Assembly: GCF_900116705.1 (NCBI RefSeq)
Contig: NZ_FPBP01000002.1
Coordinates: forward strand, 315,714 to 379,713
Origin: Halomonas korlensis
GTDB taxonomy: Bacteria > Pseudomonadota > Gammaproteobacteria > Pseudomonadales > Halomonadaceae
Reading direction: 5' to 3'
DNA: 64,000 nucleotides
Under the pieces are notes generated by a model that was not told the origin of the DNA, ran no database searches, and saw only the letters and a list, made by a program, of their open reading frames with translations. Positions 8,750 to 16,015 of this stretch are shown one piece after another; position 1 is the stretch's first letter, and every line of letters starts with the position of its first letter. The position numbers and the translations under genes were made by a program.

Positions 8750-9383
8750 CGTCCGCGATGACCTGCCACTGGCGATACTGGCCAAGGCGCCGATACCGGG
8801 CAAGGTCAAGACCCGGCTGATACCGACCCTGGGGGCCGAGGGTGCCTGCCGACTTCATGAAAGATTGCTGCGCCATACCTTGGCGATTGCCCTGGCGACG
8901 ACCTCACCCCGACGCATCACCCTGTGGACGGCACTGGATCATGCCCACCCGCTGTTTCTGACACTCGCCGGCCGACACGGCGTCACCCTTCGCGCCCAGC
9001 CCGAGGCCGACCTGGGGGAGCGCATGCATCACGCCCTGCAGGCCATGGGCGAACCGGGGCTTTTGATCGGCAGCGACTGTCCGGTCCTCACACCGACACT
9101 GCTGCGACGCTGCCGGGCCGAGCTGGCGTCGGTAGACGCCGTCTTTCTGCCGGCCGAGGATGGCGGATTTGCCCTGGTCGGCTTGAACCGCCCCGAGGCG
9201 CGGCTGTTCGCGGGCATCGATTGGGGCACGGACCGGGTGATGGTGCAGACCCGACGACGCGTCGCCGCGCTGGACTGGCAGCTTGCCTGCCCGGCCGTGG
9301 TATGGGACGTCGACCGTCCGGAAGATCTTTCGCGCCTCGCCGACATCGACCGACAACCCCAGATTGGAGGTGCCATCCCGTGA
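8739..9383 (+). CDS. TIGR04282/DUF2064 glycosyltransferase-like protein
   Basis: A 214-residue nucleotide-diphospho-sugar transferase fold protein of the DUF2064/TIGR04282 family. The start has the AKAPIPGKVKTRL motif, typical of nucleotidyl or glycosyl transferases, and the metal site is near LLIGSDCPVLTP. This family and TIGR04283 are commonly neighbours, as here, and are annotated in arsenosugar biosynthesis. No radical SAM ArsS-like gene is present in the window, so the product may be another glycoside. Its stop overlaps the GTG start of the sigma factor. Confidence 0.82.
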   Translation: MCADVRDDLPLAILAKAPIPGKVKTRLIPTLGAEGACRLHERLLRHTLAIALATTSPRRITLWTALDHAHPLFLTLAGRHGVTLRAQPEADLGERMHHALQAMGEPGLLIGSDCPVLTPTLLRRCRAELASVDAVFLPAEDGGFALVGLNRPEARLFAGIDWGTDRVMVQTRRRVAALDWQLACPAVVWDVDRPEDLSRLADIDRQPQIGGAIP

Positions 9384-9964
9384 CCCAAGACGCATCCGAG
9401 GCGCACCATCGGCGCCTGACGGAGGTACGCCCCCGGCTGGTTTCCTTTGCTTTGATGCACCTGCGGGACCTCTCGCGGGCCGAGGATGCCGTTCAGGAAG
9501 CCCTGGCGGCGGCCTTGGAGAAGGACGGAAGCTTTGCCGGACGCTCGGGCTACGAGACCTGGGTCTTCGGCATCCTCAAGTACAAGATCCTCGACGCCAT
9601 GCGCGCCCAGAAGCGCCAGGGCACATGGCAGCCGCTCGAGGACGAGGGGGATGACGAGGCCATCGAGCGGCAGTTCCAGCAGAACGGGCGGTGGCAGAAA
9701 GATGCTCGGCCCTCGAGTTGGGGAGAACCCGAGGCGGCCTTCGAGAACGAGCACTTCTGGCGGGTCTTCGATGCCTGCATGATCGCCCTGCCGGACAGCG
9801 CCGCCAGGGTGTTTTCCCTGCGCGAGCTGATGGGCCTTTCCACCGAGGACATCTGCCGTGAGCTCGGCATCAAGGAGAACAACTGCTGGGTGATACTGCA
9901 TCGCGCCCGGCTTCGGCTCAGGGCCTGCATAGAGAAAGGCTGGCTAAAGGAGACGGCGTCATGA
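9380..9964 (+). CDS. Sigma-70 family RNA polymerase sigma factor
   Basis: A 194-residue ECF-like sigma factor. Region 2 is near residues 20-75 (LSRAEDAVQEALAAALE, then YETWVFGILKYKILDAMR). Region 4 is near 130-190 (LPDSAARVFSLRELMG, then a helix-turn-helix ending IKENNCWVILHRARLRLR). The long inter-region linker and the NNCWVILHRAR helix are typical of the group often paired with tiny zinc-finger anti-sigma factors. The start is GTG: GGAGG is at 9366-9370, nine bases upstream, and GTGA overlaps the preceding stop. Its targets are unknown; autoregulation of this operon is likely by analogy. Confidence 0.88.
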   Translation: MTQDASEAHHRRLTEVRPRLVSFALMHLRDLSRAEDAVQEALAAALEKDGSFAGRSGYETWVFGILKYKILDAMRAQKRQGTWQPLEDEGDDEAIERQFQQNGRWQKDARPSSWGEPEAAFENEHFWRVFDACMIALPDSAARVFSLRELMGLSTEDICRELGIKENNCWVILHRARLRLRACIEKGWLKETAS

Positions 9965-10167
9965 TGATGTGCAAAGAGGCGACCCGCCTGATGTCCTTGA
10001 AGCAGGATCGCCCACTGAGATTCCAGGAAAGGCTGTCGCTGCGGTTACACCTCTCGATGTGTGGCGCCTGCCGGGAGTGTAACAGGCAGTTTGCGCTGCT
10101 CCACAAGGCCGGCCAGCACAAGTCCCCCGCCAGCGATGACACGGACGAGGCACGAAGCGACTCATGA
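9961..10167 (+). CDS. Small zinc-finger anti-sigma factor
   Basis: A 68-residue protein with a CKEATRLMSLKQDR start followed by a CGACREC-type zinc ligand cluster in a short amphipathic helix. This size and pattern match the zf-HC2-like anti-sigma proteins encoded directly after this sigma group. It probably binds and silences the sigma factor until a redox or metal signal releases zinc (inference). AAGGAGA is upstream, and its ATG overlaps the sigma stop (ATGA). Its own stop overlaps the next ATG in the same way. Confidence 0.75.
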   Translation: MMMCKEATRLMSLKQDRPLRFQERLSLRLHLSMCGACRECNRQFALLHKAGQHKSPASDDTDEARSDS

Positions 10168-10523
10168 AGCTCCCATGCATCCGGGCAAGGCGTTGCCCCT
10201 TGCCTGGCTTTCACCTTGTCGTTCTTGCCCTGCCCGTCATCTCCTTGGCGTGTATTGCGGCCCCTCTCGAGGCGGCGACCTTCTCGGCGCGCGAGATGCA
10301 CGACTGGCCCACCCGCTCCTTCGCGGACGAGACCGAATATCGACTCGTCGAACGCGGTGGCCGCGACGTTCTCGAGGCGCGATCGAGGGGCAAGGCGCCG
10401 CCGAAATATCGGGTGAAAAGCGACTACTTCATGGTCTCGGTGACCCGCTGTGCAATGGCGTCAAACAGAGCGTCCAGGTCGCGGGCAATAGCACCCAGCT
10501 CCTCTCCGGCCTCATCCACGTAG
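10164..10523 (+). pseudogene. Truncated DUF3047 protein gene
   Basis: A 119-codon frame starts with a signal peptide (1-37) and continues with the N-terminal part of a DUF3047 domain (FSAREMHDWPTRSF, then a YRLVERGGRDVLEARS-like stretch). After about residue 80 (near base 10400) the similarity pattern stops, and the frame runs antisense through the 3' end of the convergent DUF302 gene at 10424. Intact DUF3047 proteins are roughly 220-260 residues, so most of the domain is missing. The ATGA overlap with the anti-sigma gene suggests it was once the last gene of that operon. The family assignment is from memory of the pattern. Confidence 0.6.
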
Positions 10524-10909
10524 GGGTCGAGCAGATGACTCGGCGTCTTCCAGGAGAGCGTGGCGCTGCCATCGTCATTTTCGGTGACATAGAAGCGCAT
10601 GGGAGCTTCGATCATCGCCGGGACGCTCAGCCGCAGGATTCGCACGGCATAGTCGTTGCGAAACACGCCGACGACCCGGTTGCCGGGGAGGGTGACCCCG
10701 CGGTTTGCGGCGGCCTCGGTGGGTCCGGCCTCGGTGACCACAAACATCCCCTCGGCCTCGACTGCCTCCCGCAAGACCTCCAGCAGCTCGTCATAGGCCA
10801 GCGAGGTGGGGGTCACTTGCCATCCCTGATCGGGCCAGCGGGTGTCGGCGACCGCTGGAACAGCCAGCATCAGCGCCAGCAGCCAGGTCGACAGTATCCT
10901 GCGCGTCAT
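10424..10909 (-). CDS. Exported DUF302 protein (second copy)
   Basis: A 161-residue protein with a clear signal peptide (1-22, ending in VADT) and a DUF302 domain (FRNDYAVRILRLSVPAMIEA and YVTENDDGSATLSWKTPS segments). It is quite diverged from the DUF302 protein at 7452. The ATG at 10909 overlaps the stop of the DinB gene (TGATG), so translation is probably coupled. Its biochemical role is unknown. It closes the minus-strand run that begins with the TTL-like gene at 14460. Its 3' end abuts the broken DUF3047 gene. Confidence 0.85.
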   Translation of the reverse strand: MTRRILSTWLLALMLAVPAVADTRWPDQGWQVTPTSLAYDELLEVLREAVEAEGMFVVTEAGPTEAAANRGVTLPGNRVVGVFRNDYAVRILRLSVPAMIEAPMRFYVTENDDGSATLSWKTPSHLLDPYVDEAGEELGAIARDLDALFDAIAQRVTETMK

Positions 10910-11484
10910 CAGGCTGTCCTCAGCGAGAGTTGAACCTGTTCGGCAGATTCTCCCTGCCAGTGACGCAGGGTGGAGGGATGCACGCCGAACGCTTCGGGCA
11001 GTTGAATGCCGGCCTGCTGCGCCAGCAAGGCGATGATCGCCATATGGTGAATGGTGTGGCTGGTCAGGAAGGCCAGCTCGCGGGCCAAGCTGGACGACAC
11101 GGAGAGAATATCCTCGCCCAGGTGATAGCCCAGGGTCAGCGCATCCAGCGACCGCCCGCTGACCATCGACGACAGCCTTGCCTCGATGCCGGCCAGATGG
11201 CGCGCGGCTTGCTGCGGCCAACGCTCGAGAGCCTCGTCGCGACGGCGCTGCTCGTAGTCGATGACCTGGTCGCCCTTCTCGAGGCCATCGAGCAGGGCGT
11301 CATAATGGTCGATGATGTGGCGAACGTGCTTGCCGAGGGTATGACGTCCGTAGTCGCCGAAGGCTTGCCGATAGGTATCGGGGGCAAGATCGTCGAGCAT
11401 GCCTCGCAGATGGGCAAGCGCCAGAAGGTTCTCCTCGATGAGCCCCGACGGGCAAGGGGATGGCCTGGAGGGATGACGTGACAT
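10909..11484 (-). CDS. DinB superfamily protein
   Basis: A 191-residue four-helix DinB/YfiT-like protein. Metal-ligand-type histidines are at the expected places: HVRHIIDHYDALLDG in the second helix and LTSHTIHHMAIIALLAQ in the last. DinB proteins are metal-dependent, often thiol-S-transferase-like or of unknown function. I chose the ATG at 11484 (AGGA upstream) over one 21 codons earlier because the family begins near this point. It lies 107 bp downstream of the acidic-tail peptide and overlaps the DUF302 start. Confidence 0.85.
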   Translation of the reverse strand: MSRHPSRPSPCPSGLIEENLLALAHLRGMLDDLAPDTYRQAFGDYGRHTLGKHVRHIIDHYDALLDGLEKGDQVIDYEQRRRDEALERWPQQAARHLAGIEARLSSMVSGRSLDALTLGYHLGEDILSVSSSLARELAFLTSHTIHHMAIIALLAQQAGIQLPEAFGVHPSTLRHWQGESAEQVQLSLRTA

Positions 11485-11591
11485 GGCAGATGTCCTGTTG
11501 GGTCCGGTTATGGGAGACGGTACGGGGAAGACCAGGCCGGCATGCATGGTGTCCGGCCCGGCCTTGCCTTGTCGACTTTCACAGGCTTAGC

Positions 11592-11900
11592 TCAACCCTC
11601 GGCTTCGCCCTCACCTTCCGCTTCACCCTCACCTTCGCCTTCACCCTCACCTTCGCCTTCACCCTCACCTTCTGCTTCACCCTCGCCTTCGGCCTTCTCT
11701 TCATGGGCCTCAGCAAGCATCAGGGGAGCTTCCTGACCGTTGGTGTAGCTGTTGGAAAAACTCGCATCGGCGGGCGTCTCACTGGCCACGGCCTGGAAGG
11801 CCGCCCCACTGGCGGCCAACAGCAGCGCGGGTGCCGTATACCCCAGCTGGCGGCTGAGCCGACCCAGCAGGCTACGACGCTTCTCGTCTTGCAGTGTCAT
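11592..11900 (-). CDS. Small exported protein with (GE/AE)n acidic tail
   Basis: A 102-residue protein I do not recognise as a named family. Residues 1-40 form an export signal (DEKRR at 5-9, LLGRL at 11-15, hydrophobic 21-38). The signal ends near AVASE, and the twin Arg and following LL could allow Tat export. Residues 41-68 are an ordinary linker. Residues 69-102 are only Glu, Gly and Ala, with long GEGEGE runs to the very C-terminus. The N-terminus closely matches the cytochrome at 1666, and both genes have GGAGG 8 bases before the ATG. The gene follows the TTL-like fusion by 133 bp on the same strand. I infer that it may be the substrate of that enzyme. Confidence 0.8.
   Translation of the reverse strand: MTLQDEKRRSLLGRLSRQLGYTAPALLLAASGAAFQAVASETPADASFSNSYTNGQEAPLMLAEAHEEKAEGEGEAEGEGEGEGEGEGEGEGEAEGEGEAEG
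11607..11696. repeat. 18-bp repeat array in the acidic-tail gene
   Basis: Two perfect copies of ACCCTCACCTTCGCCTTC (plus strand) occupy 11625-11642 and 11643-11660, flanked by one-to-three-mismatch copies. On the minus strand they encode GE/AE hexapeptides. The unit length equals that of the cytochrome repeats at 2073, but the codons differ, so the two tails are not a recent DNA copy of each other. Confidence 0.8.
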
Positions 11901-11928
11901 GATCATGACCTCCTCGATAAACCATGAG

Positions 11929-11947
11929 CGACATGCCTCGCATGTCG
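11929..11947. promoter_or_regulatory. Perfect hairpin between TTL-like gene and acidic-tail gene
   Basis: CGACATGC (11929-11936) and GCATGTCG (11940-11947) form an 8-bp stem with a 3-base loop. It lies 29 bp upstream of the acidic-tail start. There is no T run, so it is unlikely to be an intrinsic terminator; an RNA-processing or operator role is possible. Confidence 0.5.
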
Positions 11948-12033
11948 TCGTGCAGTGAAGTCGGCCAAGTGGCGCCGGCTTCTTCATCGACGATGCCCCT
12001 TGGAGCGACATCGCCATCTGCTCGTGCACCCCG

Positions 12034-14460
12034 TCACCCCCTGGCCATGACCAAGGCGGATTCCGTGCTCCAGATAGCGGGTTCGATGTTTGTAGACAGC
12101 CACTCGGCCAGCGAGGCGGACGACGGCGCGTCCCCACCGAGCGCCACGGCGAGACGCTCGAGCCCAGCGACCCACTCGCCCAGGGTCGACACGTCCTCGG
12201 CATCAAGCGCCTCGCCTTCGGCGGTGAGGCAACGTGGCAACAGGGCACCGAGGACCTCCAGCGTGGTAACGGGCGTGAGGACGGCATCGGCAGTCTCGCT
12301 GGAAGGCACCAGGATTCCTCGGACTGTCGCGGTTGTCGGCAATGCCGCCGAAGCAGCGTAACCGACGCCCGGCAGGGGAAACCCCAGCGGGTCGGCTGTT
12401 ACCGGGTCTGACAGGTCAAGGCACACGCCGCGGGTCAGCCCTCCTCTCGATGCCGATACCAGTCGCTCCAGCACGGTGCGACTCGCCTCCCCCTCGGGGA
12501 GCAGACAGAGCACCCCAGCACCACATGGCGTAATCAGCAGGCTGGCGTCGATGACCGGACGTCCCGGCATCGGGGCCTGGCGAATCAGATGCCCCAGCAG
12601 GACTGGGACCAGCTGCGCCAGTGTCAGCCGCGAGGCGACGAGCCGGCCTTCGTCGGCCAAGGCGTAACCCGCCTTCTCGCGCAGCACGGCCAGGCGCGGC
12701 AGCCGGCTCACCGTCTCGTCACCTGACTCATCCAGCGGCGCAAGAGTCCCCGCCAAGAGCTTCGCCAGGCGTACCTCGGCAGGGCCGCTGGCGACTTCCA
12801 GCGCCCAGTGTCGGCCGTCGAGGCTCAGCTGCATGGCAGGCCTCGAGGTAAACGCCTTTGCTGGCGCCACGCGGGTCTCGGGCGCTATCGACTTCGGCGC
12901 CGATGGGTCGCCCTGCTGGCAGAGCAGGCCTTCACGACACCAGTCGCCCAGCGTGGTCCAGACATCGCGACGTAGTGCCGCGGCGTCCGGTGGGGTACCC
13001 GTCTCGGCGGTGGCACGCGCCAGCTCATCGGCGATGGCATCCGGGTCAAGCCCTTCGGTGGCCAGCAGCCAGATCAGCGCCGCCGTATCGTTGGGCCGGT
13101 AGTAACGGCCGCTGCGGGTGGCGTAGAGCGCAAGGCGCTCCTCCTCGAAAAGCTCTTCATTGAAAAGCTCCGCCACGTGGCGCCGTTGCAACCTTGGCCG
13201 CGGCAAGGGGCGATTGGCCAGTCCCTCGGCCAATTGCAGGTCGGCCAGGCTGAGTAGCGTGAAGTAGGGCAGGTAGCGTTCTGGCTCGGCGGCCGGCAGC
13301 ACGGGTAGGAAGCCACCGGCGCGGGCCTGCTCGGCCCTGGCCTCGGCGACCAGCCGCGCGGTAGCGTCCTGACCCTGGCCGCTCGAGGTCGACTGGGCCT
13401 TGGCTTGCCCGGGAATATCGACCAGCGATACCAGGTCATGCACCAACCCGCCCTTGACCGCCGCCTCGATGCGCCCTCCTGTCTCCGGCGCGGCGCAGAT
13501 GCCCAGCGACGGGCTAAGATTGCACTCGAGTATCCAGGGCTTGAGGGTATCGTCCACCAGGCAATCGAGCCCCAACAGCTCGTAGCAACCCCGCGGGTCG
13601 GCGCCGGCCTTTGCCGTGCGGCTGCGCATGGCGTCCACGGCGGAAATCGTAGTCAGAGCGACCAAGTCCTCGATCCGCTCGAAGAGCCGGGCGTCGTCGT
13701 GCCCCTGATCGCGCAGCCAGGCCCGGTAACGGTCGAGGTCGATAAACTCCACCGGCACCTCGGCACGAGTGTTCAGGGCGTTGATATCCGGGTTGGTCAG
13801 CTGGCTGTAGGGGTTATCGGCATCCTCGGGGTCCCAGGGCTCCGAAGCCAGCTTGGCGAAACCCTGGCGGTAGAGGTAGACGCGCAGCGGTTCGAGCGAG
13901 GCGATCAGTACGTAGAGCCGCAGGACATACTTGTGGCCGCGGATGGTATGGGGATTGGCCAGATACTCCTGGACCAGCCAGTCCTGGGCGAGCGGTGCCT
14001 CGGCGACATCTTTCAGCACCCGCACCCCCTTGCCTTTGGAGGCATTGGTGGGCTTGAGTATCCAGCGCTGGTCCGGATTGGCCAGGGCAGCCTCCTGCAG
14101 CGCGTGGTAGTCGCCAGGCATCACGTAGGCACGGGGGAAGAACGCCAACCGCCGGGCAAGGGTATGGTCGGCACCATGGCTCTCGTGGATGCGCTCGCGA
14201 AGCGTGGCGAGACTGTCATGGAGGCGGCTCTTGACGGTCAGCGCCGCATTGCCCGGGAAGTGATTCATCTTGCGCATCGGCGAGACCCGACGGAACTGCG
14301 CGGCATCCGGCATGCCAGTGATCCAGCCGGCGTCCCAGTCATGCTCGTCGCCGACCTCCCAGCCCAGGGGCTCGAGGGCCTCGCGGAAGAATCGGTCCTG
14401 CTCATCGGCTCGCTTGCCCCCCAGCCAGAAGCGTCTTGTCGGCGAATGCGGCTCGGTCAT
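12034..14460 (-). CDS. TTL-like ATP-grasp ligase fused to PqqD-like and HprK-like domains
   Basis: An 808-residue cytosolic protein with three parts. Residues 1-350 are a tubulin-tyrosine-ligase domain: ATP-binding ILKPTNASKGKGVRVL (134-149), YVLRLYVL (178-185), LTNPDIN (221-227, the TTL 'TN' motif), and LKPWILECNLSPSL (306-319) with metal-binding Glu and Asn. The ligase therefore looks active. Residues about 430-512 resemble PqqD, a peptide-leader-binding fold. Residues about 545-805 resemble the C-terminal fold of HPr kinase, but the P-loop is degenerate (LPEGEASRT near 654-662, Arg in place of Lys). TTL enzymes add amino acids to carboxylates of target proteins. GGAG lies 9 bases before ATG 14460; an in-frame ATG at 14469 has no spacing. 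The PqqD and HprK calls are pattern-based and less certain than the TTL call. Confidence 0.8.
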   Translation of the reverse strand: MTEPHSPTRRFWLGGKRADEQDRFFREALEPLGWEVGDEHDWDAGWITGMPDAAQFRRVSPMRKMNHFPGNAALTVKSRLHDSLATLRERIHESHGADHTLARRLAFFPRAYVMPGDYHALQEAALANPDQRWILKPTNASKGKGVRVLKDVAEAPLAQDWLVQEYLANPHTIRGHKYVLRLYVLIASLEPLRVYLYRQGFAKLASEPWDPEDADNPYSQLTNPDINALNTRAEVPVEFIDLDRYRAWLRDQGHDDARLFERIEDLVALTTISAVDAMRSRTAKAGADPRGCYELLGLDCLVDDTLKPWILECNLSPSLGICAAPETGGRIEAAVKGGLVHDLVSLVDIPGQAKAQSTSSGQGQDATARLVAEARAEQARAGGFLPVLPAAEPERYLPYFTLLSLADLQLAEGLANRPLPRPRLQRRHVAELFNEELFEEERLALYATRSGRYYRPNDTAALIWLLATEGLDPDAIADELARATAETGTPPDAAALRRDVWTTLGDWCREGLLCQQGDPSAPKSIAPETRVAPAKAFTSRPAMQLSLDGRHWALEVASGPAEVRLAKLLAGTLAPLDESGDETVSRLPRLAVLREKAGYALADEGRLVASRLTLAQLVPVLLGHLIRQAPMPGRPVIDASLLITPCGAGVLCLLPEGEASRTVLERLVSASRGGLTRGVCLDLSDPVTADPLGFPLPGVGYAASAALPTTATVRGILVPSSETADAVLTPVTTLEVLGALLPRCLTAEGEALDAEDVSTLGEWVAGLERLAVALGGDAPSSASLAEWLSTNIEPAIWSTESALVMARG

Positions 14461-14588
14461 GCTCGGCATCTCCTCTCCGGCTATCGTGATTGGCTTGTGG
14501 TTATTGTTGCGTACTTACTGTGTCGTCGTGCTGACACGCTCCTTACAGCGATAGCAACCGGAACGCGATCTGTCGCGGATTTGATTTG

Positions 14589-14602
14589 TGGAACGATCGA
14601 TA
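14589..14602. promoter_or_regulatory. Probable TetR operator upstream of tetR
   Basis: TGGAACGATCGATA lies 14 bp before the TetR start and shares the 13-base core TGGAACGATCGAT with the larger palindrome at 15222-15251. The core is a near-palindrome of the kind bound by TetR dimers, which suggests autoregulation. The intergenic 14461-14615 should also hold the divergent promoter of the TTL-like gene. Confidence 0.6.
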
Positions 14603-14615
14603 CTAAATTGACGGC

Positions 14616-15206
14616 ATGACACGAGGACGCCCCATCGCCTTCAGCCCGGACGAGGCTGCCAACGCCGCCATGCAGGTTTTCTGGGCGCGAGGCTACGCCA
14701 ACGCTTCGACCCGTGACCTTCTCGAGGCCATGCGCCTCTCGCGCAGCAGCCTCTACCAGGCGTTCGGCAACAAGGAGCAGCTGTTCCTGGAGTCACTGCG
14801 ACGCTATCGCGATGCGTTGGTGGGACGACTGGGGCGTCGTCTCGAGGCGGCGCCCTCGGCCATGGTCTTTCTGGAAGGTCTCTTTCGCGAGACGGCAGGG
14901 GAAGCCGACAGCGAGCGCGCCGCCCTGGGATGCCTGATCTTCAATTCGGCGAGCGAACTCGGTCAGCGCAGCGACCTGCCTGCACAGCACGCCCGCCAGA
15001 GCATTGCCGCCATCACCGCGCTGTTTCAACGGGCGCTGGACCAGGCGCAGGCAGCAGGTGACATCGCCCCGGAGCAGGACACTCGCGCCCTGGCCAGCTA
15101 CCTGACGATGGGCATGGCCGGGCTCAGGACCTTGCTGAAAAGTGGCGCGGATGCCGAGCAGGCCGGCCAGGCGGTAGAGCTGCTCCTGGACGGCCTGCGA
15201 CGCTGA
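14616..15206 (+). CDS. TetR/AcrR family regulator
   Basis: A 196-residue repressor. An N-terminal helix-turn-helix (residues 10-55, with TRDLLEAMRLSRSSLYQAFGNKEQ) is followed by an all-helical ligand-binding domain containing one conserved-looking Cys in ALGCLIFNSASELG. Several relatives with GCL(I/L)..S sequences respond to electrophiles or oxidants. It is transcribed divergently from the TTL-like gene and in line with the AhpD-like gene. Matching operators lie in front of both tetR and the AhpD-like gene, so both are probably controlled by it. Confidence 0.9.
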   Translation: MTRGRPIAFSPDEAANAAMQVFWARGYANASTRDLLEAMRLSRSSLYQAFGNKEQLFLESLRRYRDALVGRLGRRLEAAPSAMVFLEGLFRETAGEADSERAALGCLIFNSASELGQRSDLPAQHARQSIAAITALFQRALDQAQAAGDIAPEQDTRALASYLTMGMAGLRTLLKSGADAEQAGQAVELLLDGLRR

Positions 15207-15221
15207 TCCTCCCCTTTTTTG

Positions 15222-15251
15222 CCATTTATGGAACGATCGATCCATAAATGG
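15222..15251. promoter_or_regulatory. Long palindromic TetR operator before the AhpD-like gene
   Basis: Two perfect 11-bp arms, CCATTTATGGA (15222-15232) and TCCATAAATGG (15241-15251), flank ACGATCGA. The inner 13 bases TGGAACGATCGAT repeat the site at 14589. The palindrome sits 40 bp before the AhpD-like start codon and directly follows the tetR stop, so it is placed to block transcription of the peroxidase-type gene. Confidence 0.75.
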
Positions 15252-15291
15252 CGCAATAGCAGTACCCACGACCACGAAGGAGGCACACCCC

Positions 15292-15861
15292 ATGTCCGCC
15301 GACTATCAGATGCAACTCGCGCCCCAGACCCTCGAGAATGCCGACGCCAAGGCCAAGCCGCTGCTCGAGCAAGCCAACGCCAAGCTGGGCTTCGTGCCCA
15401 ACATGTACGCGGGCATGGCCAAGGCACCGGGGGTGCTGGACACCTACCTGCACGGCTATGAATTGTTTCGCGAGGATTCCGGCTTTGCGCCCCCCGAACA
15501 GGAAGTGGTGTTCCTGACCATTAGTCGCCTCAACGGCTGCGACTACTGCATGTCGGCCCACAGCATGCTCGCCGAGAAGATGTCCCAGGTACCGGCCGAG
15601 GTGATCGAAGCGATTCGCAACGACCAGCCGATTCCCGACGAACGCCTCGCGGCCCTCGCCGAGTTCACCAAGGTGATGTTCGAGAGTCGTGGCATGCCCC
15701 GCCAGGCCGACGTCAAGGCGTTCCTCGACGCCGGTTTCGAGGAGCAGCAGGTGCTGCAGATCGTGCTGGCCCTGGCGGTCAAGACGCTCTCCAACTATTC
15801 CAACCACGTCAACCATCCCGAACTCGACGAGGCCTTTTCCGGCCATGCCTGGCAGGGCTGA
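15292..15861 (+). CDS. AhpD/carboxymuconolactone decarboxylase-family peroxidase-like protein
   Basis: A 189-residue helical protein with the AhpD redox signature: Glu71, then CDYC (Cys83, Cys86) and His90 (ISRLNGCDYCMSAHS region). Such proteins reduce hydroperoxides or adducts with a CxxC thiol pair. GGAGG is upstream of ATG 15292. Control by the neighbouring TetR protein is likely from the palindrome at 15222. It is followed after 154 bp by a periplasmic rhodanese, possibly part of the same oxidant or electrophile defence. Confidence 0.88.
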   Translation: MSADYQMQLAPQTLENADAKAKPLLEQANAKLGFVPNMYAGMAKAPGVLDTYLHGYELFREDSGFAPPEQEVVFLTISRLNGCDYCMSAHSMLAEKMSQVPAEVIEAIRNDQPIPDERLAALAEFTKVMFESRGMPRQADVKAFLDAGFEEQQVLQIVLALAVKTLSNYSNHVNHPELDEAFSGHAWQG

Positions 15862-15933
15862 ATGCATCTGCCCTCTTCCATCGGCGCCGGGGATAACCGC
15901 GCCGCTTTTTATTCATTTACAGAATATTTGGCT

Positions 15934-15948
15934 CAAGAAGAGTTCTTG
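15934..15948. promoter_or_regulatory. Inverted repeat upstream of rhodanese gene
   Basis: CAAGAA-GAG-TTCTTG is a 6-bp-arm palindrome 68 bp before the rhodanese start. It has operator-like geometry, but no regulator can be assigned from the sequence. Confidence 0.35.
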
Positions 15949-16015
15949 GCGGCAGATTGCCCCGCTGGAAGGGCCCGCCTAGCATCGAGACACTACTTAT
16001 GAAGGAGGATCTATC

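Noticed and set aside
13405..14619. A 404-codon plus-strand frame opposite the TTL-like gene
   Set aside because: The minus strand carries the TTL ATP-grasp motifs; the plus frame has none and ends past the tetR start.
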